From: Tropicibacter oceani
GTDB taxonomy: Bacteria > Pseudomonadota > Alphaproteobacteria > Rhodobacterales > Rhodobacteraceae
DNA: 64,000 bases
Direction of reading: 5' to 3'
Assembly (NCBI RefSeq): GCF_029958925.1
Contig: NZ_CP124616.1
Location: 434,001 to 498,000 of the forward strand
In this document: positions 17,343-26,862 of the stretch, in pieces
How positions within the stretch are numbered: position 1 is the first letter of the stretch
Layout: each line of letters begins with the position of its first letter
Made by a program: the position numbers and the translations under genes
The notes under the pieces: generated by a model
Databases searched by the model: none
Told to the model about the DNA's origin: nothing
What the model saw: only the letters and a program-made list of their open reading frames with translations

Positions 17343-18140
17343 TTGAACTATTCCGAACTGGTTAAGGTCATGCGTCGTCTGGCCCTGGAGGCAGGCGACA
17401 AGATCATGGAAATCTACAATTCCGACGAGTTCGAGGTAAAGGTAAAGTCCGACGCCAGCCCCGTGACCGAAGCGGACGAAGCCGCCGATGCCCTGATCTC
17501 GGCCGGTTTGCGCGCCGCTTTCCCGGATGTGGCGCTGGTCACCGAAGAACAGGCCGACAGCCATGACGTGTCGGCCATGACCTTCCTGATCGTCGATCCG
17601 CTGGACGGCACCAAGGAATTCATCAACCGGCGCGGCGATTTCACCGTGAACATCGCACTTGTCGAAGACGGCGTGCCGACGCGCGGCGTGGTCTATGCCC
17701 CGGCACGTGGCCGCATGTTCTATACCGACACCACCGGTGCCTCGGTCGAGGAAATGGGCCCTTTCCATCCCGACCAGCCCGGCGAAACCAAGGCGATCAA
17801 GGTGTCGCAGCCGAACAACGACGCGCTGATGGTGGTTGCCAGCAAATCGCACCGCGATCAGGCGACCGACGATTACATCAACAAGTATGCCGTCAAGGAC
17901 ATGAAAAGCGCGGGATCGTCGCTCAAGTTCTGTCTGGTGGCCACGGGCGAGGCGGATATCTACCCGCGCGTCGGGCGCACGATGGAATGGGACACCGCCG
18001 CCGGCCATGCCGTTCTGAGCGGCGCAGGTGGACAGGTTGTCCGGTTCGACGACCACACGCCGCTGGTTTACGGCAAGGGTGGTTTTGCCAACCCGTTCTT
18101 CATTGCCTACGCCCCCGGGGTGGATCTGAAAGAGGCCTGA
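17343..18140 (+). CDS. cysQ: 3'(2'),5'-bisphosphate nucleotidase CysQ
   Basis: 265 residues from TTG 17343, supported by AGGAGA seven bases upstream. The lithium-sensitive phosphatase motifs are DPLDGTKEF (from D85), the EEQ metal ligand in VTEEQADSH and MEWDTAAGHAVLSGAGG near residue 218. CysQ turns 3'-phosphoadenosine 5'-phosphate (PAP) into AMP. PAP is the by-product of PAPS-dependent sulfotransferases, two of which are in this window (25365 and 45326). It is one base from the next glycosyltransferase gene, so the pair is cotranscribed. Confidence 0.93.
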   Translation: MNYSELVKVMRRLALEAGDKIMEIYNSDEFEVKVKSDASPVTEADEAADALISAGLRAAFPDVALVTEEQADSHDVSAMTFLIVDPLDGTKEFINRRGDFTVNIALVEDGVPTRGVVYAPARGRMFYTDTTGASVEEMGPFHPDQPGETKAIKVSQPNNDALMVVASKSHRDQATDDYINKYAVKDMKSAGSSLKFCLVATGEADIYPRVGRTMEWDTAAGHAVLSGAGGQVVRFDDHTPLVYGKGGFANPFFIAYAPGVDLKEA

Positions 18141-18141
18141 C

Positions 18142-19377
18142 ATGAACAGCCCCGCCGTCAGCGTCATCGTGGTCAGCCGTGGGCGGCCACAGGCGCTGAT
18201 GCGCTGCCTGAACGGGCTGGGGCAACTGGACTATCCGAATTACGAGATCGTCGTCGTGGCCTGCCCGCAGGGGATTGCCGCAACCGACGCAAGGCAGGAT
18301 GCGGCCCTGATCAGGCGCATCGGCTTTGACCAGGCCAATATCTCGGCGGCACGCAACGCCGGGATTGCCGCGGCGGCGGGGGACATCGTTGCCTTTGTCG
18401 ACGATGATGCGGTGCCCGAACCGCTTTGGCTGCAGCATTTGACCGCGCCCTTCGCCGCACCGGACGTGGCCGCCGCCGGGGGCTATGTGATCGGGCGCAA
18501 CGGCATTTCCTTTCAGTGGCAGGCCCGCGGTGTCGATGACACCGGCCAGGCCTTTGACCTGGACATGACCGGTCAGGATCCGGTCGTCTTTGCCCCCGAG
18601 GCCGGAAAGGCGATCAAGACCGAAGGCACGAACATGGCGGTCCGGCGCGACCTTTTGGCCCAGATGGGCGGGTTCGACCCCGGTTTTCGGTTCTATCTGG
18701 ATGAAACCGACCTGAACATGCGGCTGGCGCAGGCCGGGTTGCGCACCGCGATCGTTCCGCTGGCGCAGGTTCACCACGGGTTCGAGGCCAGCGACCGGCG
18801 CGCCGCCGACCGTACGCCAAGGGATCTGGCCCAGATCGGCGCATCCCAGATGCTGTTCCTGCGCAAACATGCGCCCGCCAAACAACTCAAACCCGCGTGG
18901 AAGGCCTTTCGCCGGGCACAACGCCTGCGGCTTTTGCGCATGATGCAGCGTGGCCCGCTGGGCGCCGACGATGTCTGGCGGCTGCTGCGCAGCCTTGATC
19001 GCGGCGCCCGCGATGGCGCCGGGCGTCCGGTGTCCACCCTGGCGCCGATTGCCCCGACGGACCAGGCGTTTCTTGCCTACCCCGGTCGCCCCGGCGCCCC
19101 GCGCCTGGTGCTGTCCGGGCGCATCTGGCAGGCGCGAACCCTGCGCGAGGCCGCCGCCCGGGCGGTGCGCGACGGGCAGATCGTCAGCCTGTTGCTGTTT
19201 TCACCCACAGCGCGCTTTCACCGTGTCCGGTTTTCACCGGACGGGGTCTGGGAACAGCTGGGCGGGCGCTTTGGCCGCAGCCGGCGCGACATGCCCCTGA
19301 TGCGCTATTGGCGGTTTTCAAAAAGGGTTCGCGCCGAAACGGCGCGCGTCGCGCCGGTGCGCGGCGAATTCGGATAG
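18142..19377 (+). CDS. Family 2 glycosyltransferase
   Basis: 411 residues. GT-A fold: SVIVVSRGRPQALMRCLNGL at the N-terminus, ISAARNAGIAAAAGDIVAFV followed by the metal-binding VDDD (86-89), and GFRFYLDETDLNMRLAQAG with the likely catalytic ED/ET region. Residues beyond about 260 form a C-terminal extension of unknown role, including a stretch (LVLSGRIWQARTLREAA and later VRFSPDGVWEQLGGRFG) that resembles no domain I know. Cytosolic. It starts one base after cysQ and ends 146 bases before galU. Confidence 0.88.
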   Translation: MNSPAVSVIVVSRGRPQALMRCLNGLGQLDYPNYEIVVVACPQGIAATDARQDAALIRRIGFDQANISAARNAGIAAAAGDIVAFVDDDAVPEPLWLQHLTAPFAAPDVAAAGGYVIGRNGISFQWQARGVDDTGQAFDLDMTGQDPVVFAPEAGKAIKTEGTNMAVRRDLLAQMGGFDPGFRFYLDETDLNMRLAQAGLRTAIVPLAQVHHGFEASDRRAADRTPRDLAQIGASQMLFLRKHAPAKQLKPAWKAFRRAQRLRLLRMMQRGPLGADDVWRLLRSLDRGARDGAGRPVSTLAPIAPTDQAFLAYPGRPGAPRLVLSGRIWQARTLREAAARAVRDGQIVSLLLFSPTARFHRVRFSPDGVWEQLGGRFGRSRRDMPLMRYWRFSKRVRAETARVAPVRGEFG

Positions 19378-19523
19378 GGCCACGGCGCAAAGTGATGCAT
19401 GCGCGCCGCCATTGCGCAAAACTCACGTTTTTCCCCCCTGAATTCCCGATACGCGCTATAGTGCTGGCGCAGCATTCATGCGATAAACGCAGCAGTTGAT
19501 ACAATTCGTTATGGAGCAAGGTG

Positions 19524-20420
19524 ATGCGTAAGAAGGTGACGAAAGCGATTTTCCCGGTTGCAGGCATGGGAACCCGTTTTCTTCCGGCCACCAAGTCGGT
19601 CCCGAAAGAGATCATGACCCTGGTCGATCGCCCCCTTGTCCAGTACGCCATCGACGAAGCCCGCGCCGCCGGCATCAAGGAATTCATCTTTGTGACCTCG
19701 CGCGGCAAGGGCGCTCTCGAAGACTATTTCGACCATGCCCCGCAGCTGGAACAGGAGCTGCGTAAAAAGGGCAAGGACGACCTGCTGGAAATCCTCAAGA
19801 CCACCAACATGGACTCGGGCGAGATTGCCTATATCCGCCAGCACCGGGCGCTTGGCCTGGGCCACGCGGTCTGGTGCGCGCGCCGCCTTGTGCACAACGA
19901 ACCCTTTGCCGTGATGCTGCCCGACGACGTGATCGCCGCCGAAAAGCCCTGCTTGCAGCAGATGGTCGAAGCCTACGAGGAAACCGGTGGCAGCATGGTT
20001 GCCGCGATGGAAGTCCCGCAGGAAAAGACATCGTCCTACGGCATCCTCGATGTCAAAGAGGACATGGGCACCATGGTTTCGGTCAAGAACATGGTGGAAA
20101 AGCCCGCCGCCGGAACGGCGCCGTCGAACCTTGCGGTGATCGGGCGCTATATCCTGTCGCCGAACATCTTCAAGCACCTGAACAAGATGAAATCGGGCGC
20201 GGGTGGTGAAATCCAGCTGACCGACGCGATCGCGCAGGAACTGCTGCCCGAGGGCGACGGTGTCTATGGCTACCGCTTCCGTGGCCAGCGCTTTGACTGC
20301 GGGTCCAAGGCAGGCTTCTTGCAAGCCACCGTGGCCTTTGGCCTGGCCCGCGATGATCTGCGCGATGACCTGGAGGCCTATCTTCAGGAAATCATGGCCA
20401 GCAGGAAAGCCGCGGAATAA
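19524..20420 (+). CDS. galU: UTP-glucose-1-phosphate uridylyltransferase
   Basis: 298 residues from ATG 19524, with GGAG eight bases upstream; a GTG three bases earlier is in frame. The nucleotidyltransferase signature is KAIFPVAGMGTRFLPATKSV-type (AIFPVAGMGTRFLPATKS), followed by PKEIMTLVDRPLVQYAIDEA, FAVMLPDDVI and VEKPAAGTAPSNLAVIGRYI. It makes UDP-glucose. First gene of a tight run (galU-galE-GT-GT-GT14-sulfotransferase) with gaps of 10 bases or fewer. A TATAGT box near 19460 may be its promoter, weakly supported. Confidence 0.96.
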   Translation: MRKKVTKAIFPVAGMGTRFLPATKSVPKEIMTLVDRPLVQYAIDEARAAGIKEFIFVTSRGKGALEDYFDHAPQLEQELRKKGKDDLLEILKTTNMDSGEIAYIRQHRALGLGHAVWCARRLVHNEPFAVMLPDDVIAAEKPCLQQMVEAYEETGGSMVAAMEVPQEKTSSYGILDVKEDMGTMVSVKNMVEKPAAGTAPSNLAVIGRYILSPNIFKHLNKMKSGAGGEIQLTDAIAQELLPEGDGVYGYRFRGQRFDCGSKAGFLQATVAFGLARDDLRDDLEAYLQEIMASRKAAE

Positions 20421-20425
20421 CCCCC

Positions 20426-21409
20426 GTGGCGCATGTTCTGGTCACCGGCGGCGCGGGCTATATCGGCAGCCATGCCTGCAAGGCATTGGCCAAGGCCGGG
20501 TTCACCCCCGTCACCTACGACAACCTGGTCACCGGCTGGGAAGACGCCGTCAAATTCGGCCCGTTCGAGCGGGGCGATCTGACCGACCGCGCCCGCCTGG
20601 ACGATGTCTTTGCCACCTACCGCCCGGTTGCCGTCATGCATTTCGCAGCCCTGTCACAGGTCGGCGAAGCGATGGCCAAGCCCGGCCTGTACTGGCGCAA
20701 CAACGTCCAGGGGTCGCTGACCCTGATCGAGGCCGCCGTTGCCGCCGGGGTTCTGGACTTTGTCTTTTCCTCGACCTGCGCCACTTATGGCGAACACGAC
20801 AATGTCGTGCTGGACGAAACCACTCCGCAGGAACCGCTGAACGCCTATGGCGCGTCCAAGCGCGCGGTCGAAAACATCCTGCGCGACTTTGAGGCGGCAC
20901 ATGGCCTGCGGCATGTGATCTTTCGCTATTTCAACGTGGCGGGCGGCGATCCGGATGGCGAGGTCGGTGAACACCACCGCCCCGAAACCCACCTGATCCC
21001 CGTCATGCTCGAAGCGATCGACGGAAAGCGCCCCGGCCTGACCATTCACGGCACGGATTACGACACGCCCGACGGCACCTGCATCCGCGATTATGTGCAT
21101 GTCTGCGATCTGGTCGATGCGCATGTCCTGGGGCTGAAATGGCTTCAGGAGGGCAATGGCAGCCGGGTTTTCAACCTGGGCACCGGCAAGGGGTTTTCCG
21201 TGCGCCAGGTCATCGACGCATCGCGCAGCGTCACGAACCTTGAAGTGCCGTTTACCGAAGGCCCCCGCCGCGCCGGGGACGCGACCAAGCTGGTGTCCGG
21301 ATCGACCCGCGCCGAGGCCGAGCTGGGCTGGAGCCCGCAACGTTCGACCCTGCCGCAGATGATCGGGGATGCCTGGAACTGGCACCGCAATGGACATTAC
21401 GACAAATAG
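20426..21409 (+). CDS. galE: UDP-glucose 4-epimerase
   Basis: 327 residues from GTG 20426, five bases after galU. The Rossmann motif is TGGAGYIGSH. The catalytic SST and YxxxK motifs are FSSTCATYGE and AYGASKRAVE. HHRPETHLIPVML and GTDYDTPDGTCIRDYVHV are GalE hallmarks. It interconverts UDP-glucose and UDP-galactose, or the N-acetyl forms, for polymer synthesis. The next gene starts inside its last 20 bases. Confidence 0.95.
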   Translation: MAHVLVTGGAGYIGSHACKALAKAGFTPVTYDNLVTGWEDAVKFGPFERGDLTDRARLDDVFATYRPVAVMHFAALSQVGEAMAKPGLYWRNNVQGSLTLIEAAVAAGVLDFVFSSTCATYGEHDNVVLDETTPQEPLNAYGASKRAVENILRDFEAAHGLRHVIFRYFNVAGGDPDGEVGEHHRPETHLIPVMLEAIDGKRPGLTIHGTDYDTPDGTCIRDYVHVCDLVDAHVLGLKWLQEGNGSRVFNLGTGKGFSVRQVIDASRSVTNLEVPFTEGPRRAGDATKLVSGSTRAEAELGWSPQRSTLPQMIGDAWNWHRNGHYDK

Positions 21410-22598
21410 CGCGCCCTCTGCGCGGCTGTTGGACCTGACCCGTCTGACCCGCCGCGCCGGACGCCCGTTTACTGGCGTGGACCGGGTCGAAAAGGCCTAT
21501 CTTGACCAGCTGCTGACGCTGGACACCCCCCTGTTCGGGCTGGTCAAAAGCGCCTTTGGCTATGTCCTGCTGGATCGCGCCGGCTGTGCGGTTTTTCACA
21601 AGACACTGGAGACGGGCGATTTCGGCCCGGCGGACCGCCTGTCCTCGGTCAAGCGCGGGCTGGATCCGATGCGCGCACGGGCGGAATCCGATCTGCGGCG
21701 CATCTGTCTTGACCGGTGCCTGCCGATCCGCCTGTCGCGGATGCTGCGCCGGCATTTGCCGCCCGGGGTGCATTACCTGAATGTCGGCCATTCAAACTTG
21801 ACAGAACGGGTGCTGTCCGCCCTGCGGTTGATCCGCGACAGCAGGACCGCGGTGCTGATCCACGACACGATCCCCCTGGATCACCCAGAGTATCAACGCC
21901 CGGAAACCGCGCGATCCTTCAAGGTTTTTCTACAGACCGCCACGCGGCACGCCGATCTGATCCTTTGCAATTCTGCGCAGACACAATCCGACGTGTTGCG
22001 CCATGCCGCCCCCCTGATGCCAAAGACGGTTGTGGCCCATCTTGGCGTGCCCATGCCTAGGCCGGGGACACCGCCCAGCGGCGCTTGGGACGGGCATCCC
22101 TATTTCGTCTGCCTTGGCACCATCGAGCCGCGCAAGAACCATGCCCTGCTGCTGGACCTGTGGCAGGACATCCCTGACGCTCACCTGTTGATCTGCGGTA
22201 ATCGTGGCTGGGAAAATGACGCCGTTCTGGCCCGTCTGGACGCGAAACCACCCCGCGTGCACGAACTGCCCGGCCTGGACGATGGGCAGGTCTTTGGCCT
22301 GCTGCAGGGATCCAGGGGCCTGCTGTTTCCCAGCCTCGCCGAGGGCTATGGCCTGCCCCCGATCGAAGCCGCCGCCCTTGGCGTGCCCGCCCTGTGCAAC
22401 GACCTGCCGATCTATCGCGAAGTGCTTGGAAATATTCCCGTTTACGCACCCGCCTCGGATCGTTATCTTTGGGCGCAAGAGATAAGGGGTTTGGCTGGGT
22501 CGGATCAAACAGGGCACGGGGCAGAAAAATGCGATGGGCAGGGATGGAGCCCGCCCAGCTGGGATGCGCATTTCAAGACCGTATTAACGATGATCTGA
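21390..22598 (+). CDS. Group 1 (GT4-like) glycosyltransferase
   Basis: 402 residues from ATG 21390, which overlaps the galE end. The GT-B C-terminal half is recognisable: PYFVCLGTIEPRKNHALLLD, LLICGNRGWEND and the EGYGLP-IEAAALGVPALCND motif (LFPSLAEGYGLPPIEAAALG) that binds the nucleotide sugar. The N-terminal half has TGVDRVEKAYLDQLL and HDTIPLDHPEYQRPE. The C-terminal 40 residues after PVYAPASDRYL depart from the family. Donor and acceptor unknown. Confidence 0.88.
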   Translation: MDITTNSAPSARLLDLTRLTRRAGRPFTGVDRVEKAYLDQLLTLDTPLFGLVKSAFGYVLLDRAGCAVFHKTLETGDFGPADRLSSVKRGLDPMRARAESDLRRICLDRCLPIRLSRMLRRHLPPGVHYLNVGHSNLTERVLSALRLIRDSRTAVLIHDTIPLDHPEYQRPETARSFKVFLQTATRHADLILCNSAQTQSDVLRHAAPLMPKTVVAHLGVPMPRPGTPPSGAWDGHPYFVCLGTIEPRKNHALLLDLWQDIPDAHLLICGNRGWENDAVLARLDAKPPRVHELPGLDDGQVFGLLQGSRGLLFPSLAEGYGLPPIEAAALGVPALCNDLPIYREVLGNIPVYAPASDRYLWAQEIRGLAGSDQTGHGAEKCDGQGWSPPSWDAHFKTVLTMI

Positions 22599-22608
22599 TA
22601 GCCGGTGA

Positions 22609-23661
22609 GTGGTACAGAGCCGTTGCAACGGCCAGTTTAGGGGCAATCAGTTGGGCGCATGGCGGTCATATCGGCTTAGGCTTCAGCGCAAGCGCTGGCG
22701 TATTCGCGCCTTTCGCAAGCGGCGCGAACTGAATCCCGTCACCAACAACACAGCCAGGATCAAATCGTCAGACATCCTGCTGTTCTGCACCCAGCGCAAC
22801 GAAGGCGTGCGGCTGCCCTATTTCCTGAACTACTACCGCGACATGGGCGTGAACCATTTCTTCTTTGTCGACAACGACAGCGACGATGGATCGCTTGGGT
22901 ATCTGTCGCAACAGGACGATGTGTCGGTCTGGACCACGCAGGCGGGATACAAACGGTCGCGGTTCGGGGTCGACTGGATCAACTGGCTGTTGATGAAATA
23001 CGGTCAGGGCCACTGGTGCCTGACCGTCGACCCGGACGAGCTGTTCCTTTATCCGTTCTGCGACACCCGCCCGCTGCGCGCGCTGACCGACTGGCTGGAT
23101 GCCTCGTCGATCAAATCCTTCTCGGCCATGTTGCTGGACATGTATCCAAAGGGCCGGATCGACCAGCAACCCTATATGCCCGGGCAGAACCCACTGGAAA
23201 TCGCATCCTGGTTCGATGCCGGAAATTACACGCTGAAAAAGAACCCCCAGTTCGGCAACCTGTGGATTCAGGGCGGCCCCCGCGCCCGGGTCTTTTTCGC
23301 CGACACGCCGGAACTGGCCCCGGCACTGAACAAGATCCCTTTGGTGAAATGGGACCGGGGCTATGTCTATGTCAGCTCGACCCACAATCTTTTGCCGCGC
23401 GGGCTGAACCTGGTCTACGACGAATGGGGCGGCGAAAAGGCCAGCGGCATGTTGCTGCACACCAAGTTCCTGGACACCTTCACCGAAAAGGCCGCCGAGG
23501 AATTGACCCGTGGCCAGCACTATGGCGCGTCGCGCGAATACCTGGCCTATGCCGAGGGCATCAAGGACAATCCCGAACTGTGGTGCAAGTGGTCCGAAAA
23601 ATACATCAACTGGCGACAGCTTGAGATCCTGGGCCTGATGTCCAAGGGGAACTGGGCATGA
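22609..23661 (+). CDS. Glycosyltransferase, GT2-like / DUF23 (GT92) type
   Basis: 350 residues from GTG 22609. After a basic N-terminal arm (YRLRLQRKRWRIRAFRKRRE) the catalytic domain reads DILLFCTQRNEGVRLPYFLN, GVNHFFFVDNDSDDGSLGYL and LTVDPDELFLYPF, where VDPDE is the likely metal site. This is the PF13704-type pattern found in many bacterial surface-glycan clusters. The long basic arm is usual in relatives, which supports the early start. The stop overlaps the next gene by ATGA. Confidence 0.85.
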   Translation: MVQSRCNGQFRGNQLGAWRSYRLRLQRKRWRIRAFRKRRELNPVTNNTARIKSSDILLFCTQRNEGVRLPYFLNYYRDMGVNHFFFVDNDSDDGSLGYLSQQDDVSVWTTQAGYKRSRFGVDWINWLLMKYGQGHWCLTVDPDELFLYPFCDTRPLRALTDWLDASSIKSFSAMLLDMYPKGRIDQQPYMPGQNPLEIASWFDAGNYTLKKNPQFGNLWIQGGPRARVFFADTPELAPALNKIPLVKWDRGYVYVSSTHNLLPRGLNLVYDEWGGEKASGMLLHTKFLDTFTEKAAEELTRGQHYGASREYLAYAEGIKDNPELWCKWSEKYINWRQLEILGLMSKGNWA

Positions 23662-25358
23662 CCGTCGGGATCGTCATGCTGGTCCACACGGCGCTTGACC
23701 GGGCCGAACAGACGGCGCGGCACTGGGCGCGCGGCGGCTGTCCGGTGGTGATCCACGTCGACAAGATGGTGCCCAAAGCAACCTATGACCGCTTTGCCCA
23801 AAGGCTGCGGGGCGAACCACAGATCCTATTGTCCAAACGCCACCGCTGCGAATGGGGCACTTGGGGGCTGGTCGCCGCATCGCAGGATGCGTCCGAACTG
23901 ATGCTGGAGAAATTTGACGACGTCCGGCACGTCTATCTTTCGTCCGGCTCTTGCCTGCCGCTGCGCCCGGTGCACGAGTTGCAGCAATACCTGGCGGATC
24001 GCCCACGCACCGATTTCATCGAAAGCGCCACAACCGCCGATGTTCCCTGGACCGTTGGCGGGCTAGACGAAGAACGGTTCACCCTGCGGTTTCCGTTTTC
24101 CTGGCGCAAGCACCGCTATCTGTTCGACAAGTTCGTCGAAGTGCAGCGGATGGTGGGCTATAAACGCGCCATCCCCGACGATATCGTTCCGCACATGGGA
24201 TCGCAGTGGTGGTGCCTGACGCGCCAGACCCTGTCCGCCATCCTGCAGGACCCGGCGCGCGCGCAGTACGACGCCTATTTCCGGCGCGTCTGGATTCCTG
24301 ACGAAAGCTATTTTCAGACGCTGGCGCGGCTGTATTCCACCAGCATCGAAAGCCGGTCACTGACCCTGTCGAAATTCGACTTTCAGGGCAAACCGCACAT
24401 CTTTTACGACGATCATCTGCAACTGCTGCGGCGGTCCGATTGTTTTGTCGCGCGCAAGATCTGGCCGCATGCAGAGCGGCTGTACCAGGCCTTTCTGACC
24501 GATCCCGACCGCGCCCTGTCGCGGCAGGAACCCAACCCCGGCAAGATCGACCGCATCTTTGCCAAGGCGGTCGAAAGGCGCACCCGTGGCCGCCCTGGGT
24601 TGTACATGCAAAGCCGCTTTCCCAACTACGGCTGGGAAAATGGCAAGACGGCCGGCAAATACTCGGTCTTTCAAGGCTTTGCCGAACTGTTTCAGGACTT
24701 CGCCCCCTGGCTTGGCCGGGCAACCGGCGCGCAGGTTCATGGCCATCTGTTCGCCCCGGGCCGGGCGGAATTCGCAGGCGGCCAGACCGTGATCAACGGC
24801 GCGCTGTCCGACAACGCCAAGCTGCGCGATGCCAACCCGCATGCCTTTCTCAGCAACCTGCTGTGGAACACGCGCGGGGAACGGCAGTGTTTTCAATACG
24901 GCCCCGCCGACAACCCCAAGATCAACTGGCACATGGCCCGTGATCCCAATGCGCAGATCAGCGTGATCTCGGGGGCCTGGGCCGTTCCCCTGTTCAAGTC
25001 AAACGCCAATTTCGCCGATCTTCGGGCGCGCGCCGCCACGCTGCAAAAGATCGAAAGCAAGATGCTGGACGAACTGCGCAGCCCTGACGTCAAGGCCCGC
25101 GTTCGCGTCTGGACCATGGCCGAGTTCATCGAGGCCCCGATGGAGCCGCTTCAGGTCATCATCGACGAGATCGGCCAGAAATCCATGCGGCGCCTGTCCG
25201 AGGCCCCGCGCCTGGAGGATCTGACCGGTTTTGGGCAGTTCTTGCAGAACCTCAAGAACCAAGGCATGCATCCTTACCTGATGGGCGATTTTCCGGTCGA
25301 TCCCATCCCCCGCCATATCCGCGACCAGTCTCGCAAACCTTACCTGATCAAGAAATAG
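23658..25358 (+). CDS. Core-2/I-branching (GT14)-like glycosyltransferase with C-terminal extension, copy 1
   Basis: 566 residues. The first 270 match the GT14-like Branch domain: VGIVMLVHTALDRAEQTARH, IHVDKMVPK, CEWGTWGLVAASQDASELML, VYLSSGSCLPLRPVHELQQY, MGSQWWCLTRQTLSAIL and RVWIPDESYFQTLARLYS. GT14 enzymes add beta-1,6-GlcNAc branches or peptide xylose in animals. The remaining 290 residues form a second, unrecognised domain (YGWENGKTAGKYSVFQGFAE) seen in Rhodobacterales homologues. It starts inside the preceding stop and is followed by a sulfotransferase 6 bases on. A shorter relative is at 43607-45184. Confidence 0.85.
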   Translation: MTVGIVMLVHTALDRAEQTARHWARGGCPVVIHVDKMVPKATYDRFAQRLRGEPQILLSKRHRCEWGTWGLVAASQDASELMLEKFDDVRHVYLSSGSCLPLRPVHELQQYLADRPRTDFIESATTADVPWTVGGLDEERFTLRFPFSWRKHRYLFDKFVEVQRMVGYKRAIPDDIVPHMGSQWWCLTRQTLSAILQDPARAQYDAYFRRVWIPDESYFQTLARLYSTSIESRSLTLSKFDFQGKPHIFYDDHLQLLRRSDCFVARKIWPHAERLYQAFLTDPDRALSRQEPNPGKIDRIFAKAVERRTRGRPGLYMQSRFPNYGWENGKTAGKYSVFQGFAELFQDFAPWLGRATGAQVHGHLFAPGRAEFAGGQTVINGALSDNAKLRDANPHAFLSNLLWNTRGERQCFQYGPADNPKINWHMARDPNAQISVISGAWAVPLFKSNANFADLRARAATLQKIESKMLDELRSPDVKARVRVWTMAEFIEAPMEPLQVIIDEIGQKSMRRLSEAPRLEDLTGFGQFLQNLKNQGMHPYLMGDFPVDPIPRHIRDQSRKPYLIKK

Positions 25359-25364
25359 GCCCTC

Positions 25365-26795
25365 ATGTCCGACCGTTTCGACTGCTTCGTCGTGTTTGCC
25401 GAAATGCGCACCGGATCCAATTTCCTCGAGGCGAACCTGAACGCCTTTGACGGCATCACCTGCCATGGCGAGGCGTTCAACCCGCATTTCATCGGCTATC
25501 CCAATTCCGGCGACATCCTTGGCGTCACCCAAAGCGAACGCGATGCTGCGCCGTTTCGCCTGCTGGACGAAATCCGCCATCGCACGCCGGGCGGCATCGG
25601 CGGGTTCCGCTATTTTCACGACCACGATCCGCGCGTGTTGCAGACGCTGCTGGACGACCCGCGCGTGGCCAAGATCGTGCTGACGCGCAATCCCGCCGAC
25701 AGCTATATCAGCTGGAAGATCGCGCAGGCCACCGGCCAGTGGAAACTGACCAACGTCAAGCGGCGCAAGGACGCGCGCGTTCAGTTCGACGCCCAGGAAT
25801 TCGAAACCCACCTGGCGGCACTGCAGGATTTTCAGGTCACGCTGATGAAGGCCCTGCAGACCACCGCGCAGACTGCCTTTTACGTCGCTTACGAAGACCT
25901 GCAGGACGTTGACGTGATGAACGGCCTTGCCCGCTGGTTGGGCGCGCGGTCCCAGCTGGACAGCCTGAACACCGCGCTGAAGCGCCAGAACCCCGAACCG
26001 CTTTCCGAGAAGGTCGAGAATTTTGACCAGATGGCGACGGCGCTGGCCCGGCTGGACCGGTTCAACCTGGCCCGGACGCCCAATTTCGAACCGCGCCGCG
26101 GGCCCGTGGTGCCGTCGTATATTGCCGCGGCCCGGACGCCGCTTTTGTACATGCCTATCCGCTCTGGCCCCGAAGCGGCGGTGACGCAATGGCTCTGCGC
26201 GCTTGATGGTGTGGACGAAGACGCGCTGGTGACCAAGTTCAACCAGGGCAGCCTGCGCGCCTGGAAGCGCGAGCGCCCTGGCCACCGCAGCTTCACCGTG
26301 GTGCGTCACCCCCTGGCCCGCGCGCACGAGGCCTTTTGCAGCAAGATCCTGACCACGAAAAAGGGCAGCTTTGCCGGTATCCGCAAGACGCTGCGCCGCG
26401 CCCACAACCTGCCCATCCCAGAGGGCGAGCCGGACGCCAGTTATAACGCCAACGCCCATCGGGTGGCCTTTACCGCCTGGCTGGAATGGGTCAAGGCGAA
26501 CCTGCAAGGGCAGACCGCCGTTCGGGTCGATGGCCATTGGGCCACGCAGGCGCAGTGCATCCAGGGCATGGCAGAATTCACCCTGCCCGACATGATCGTG
26601 CGCGAGGATGAAATGGCAGGCTATCTGCCCGCGCTGGCCATGCAGGTCGGGCACGGCGCCCCGGCCGATCCGCTGTCCGTGCCCACCGCCGCGCCCTTTT
26701 CGCTGGCCGAAATCCACGATGACACCATCGAGGCGCTGGCCCGCGACGCCTATCAACGCGACTACGTCATGTTCGGTTTCGACAACTGGGCCTGA
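25365..26795 (+). CDS. Sulfotransferase, NodH/Stf0-like, two-domain
   Basis: 476 residues. The N-terminal domain has the PAPS 5'-phosphosulfate loop EMRTGSNFLEANLNAFDG and the 3'-phosphate motif VAKIVLTRNPADSYISWKIA. A second half, from about 245, repeats sulfotransferase-like features: TPLLYMPIRSGPEAAVTQWL and RSFTVVRHPLARAHEAFCSK, so the protein is probably two fused sulfotransferase-type domains. Such enzymes move sulfate from PAPS to a sugar hydroxyl. Last gene of the galU run; a strong terminator follows 4 bases after the stop. CysQ upstream would clear its PAP product. Confidence 0.85.
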   Translation: MSDRFDCFVVFAEMRTGSNFLEANLNAFDGITCHGEAFNPHFIGYPNSGDILGVTQSERDAAPFRLLDEIRHRTPGGIGGFRYFHDHDPRVLQTLLDDPRVAKIVLTRNPADSYISWKIAQATGQWKLTNVKRRKDARVQFDAQEFETHLAALQDFQVTLMKALQTTAQTAFYVAYEDLQDVDVMNGLARWLGARSQLDSLNTALKRQNPEPLSEKVENFDQMATALARLDRFNLARTPNFEPRRGPVVPSYIAAARTPLLYMPIRSGPEAAVTQWLCALDGVDEDALVTKFNQGSLRAWKRERPGHRSFTVVRHPLARAHEAFCSKILTTKKGSFAGIRKTLRRAHNLPIPEGEPDASYNANAHRVAFTAWLEWVKANLQGQTAVRVDGHWATQAQCIQGMAEFTLPDMIVREDEMAGYLPALAMQVGHGAPADPLSVPTAAPFSLAEIHDDTIEALARDAYQRDYVMFGFDNWA

Positions 26796-26799
26796 ACGG

Positions 26800-26833
26800 A
26801 AAAAGGCCCTGCCAGATCAGGCGGGGCCTTTTT
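26800..26833 (+). terminator. Rho-independent terminator of the galU-sulfotransferase run
   Basis: AAAAAGGCCCTGCC, loop, then GGCGGGGCCTTTTT forms a GC-rich stem with one mismatch, A-rich before and T-rich after, so it can act in both directions and also ends the convergent ptsN transcript. Confidence 0.9.
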
Positions 26834-26862
26834 CAAATCAGTGTTTCGCCGCCCAGCCTGAT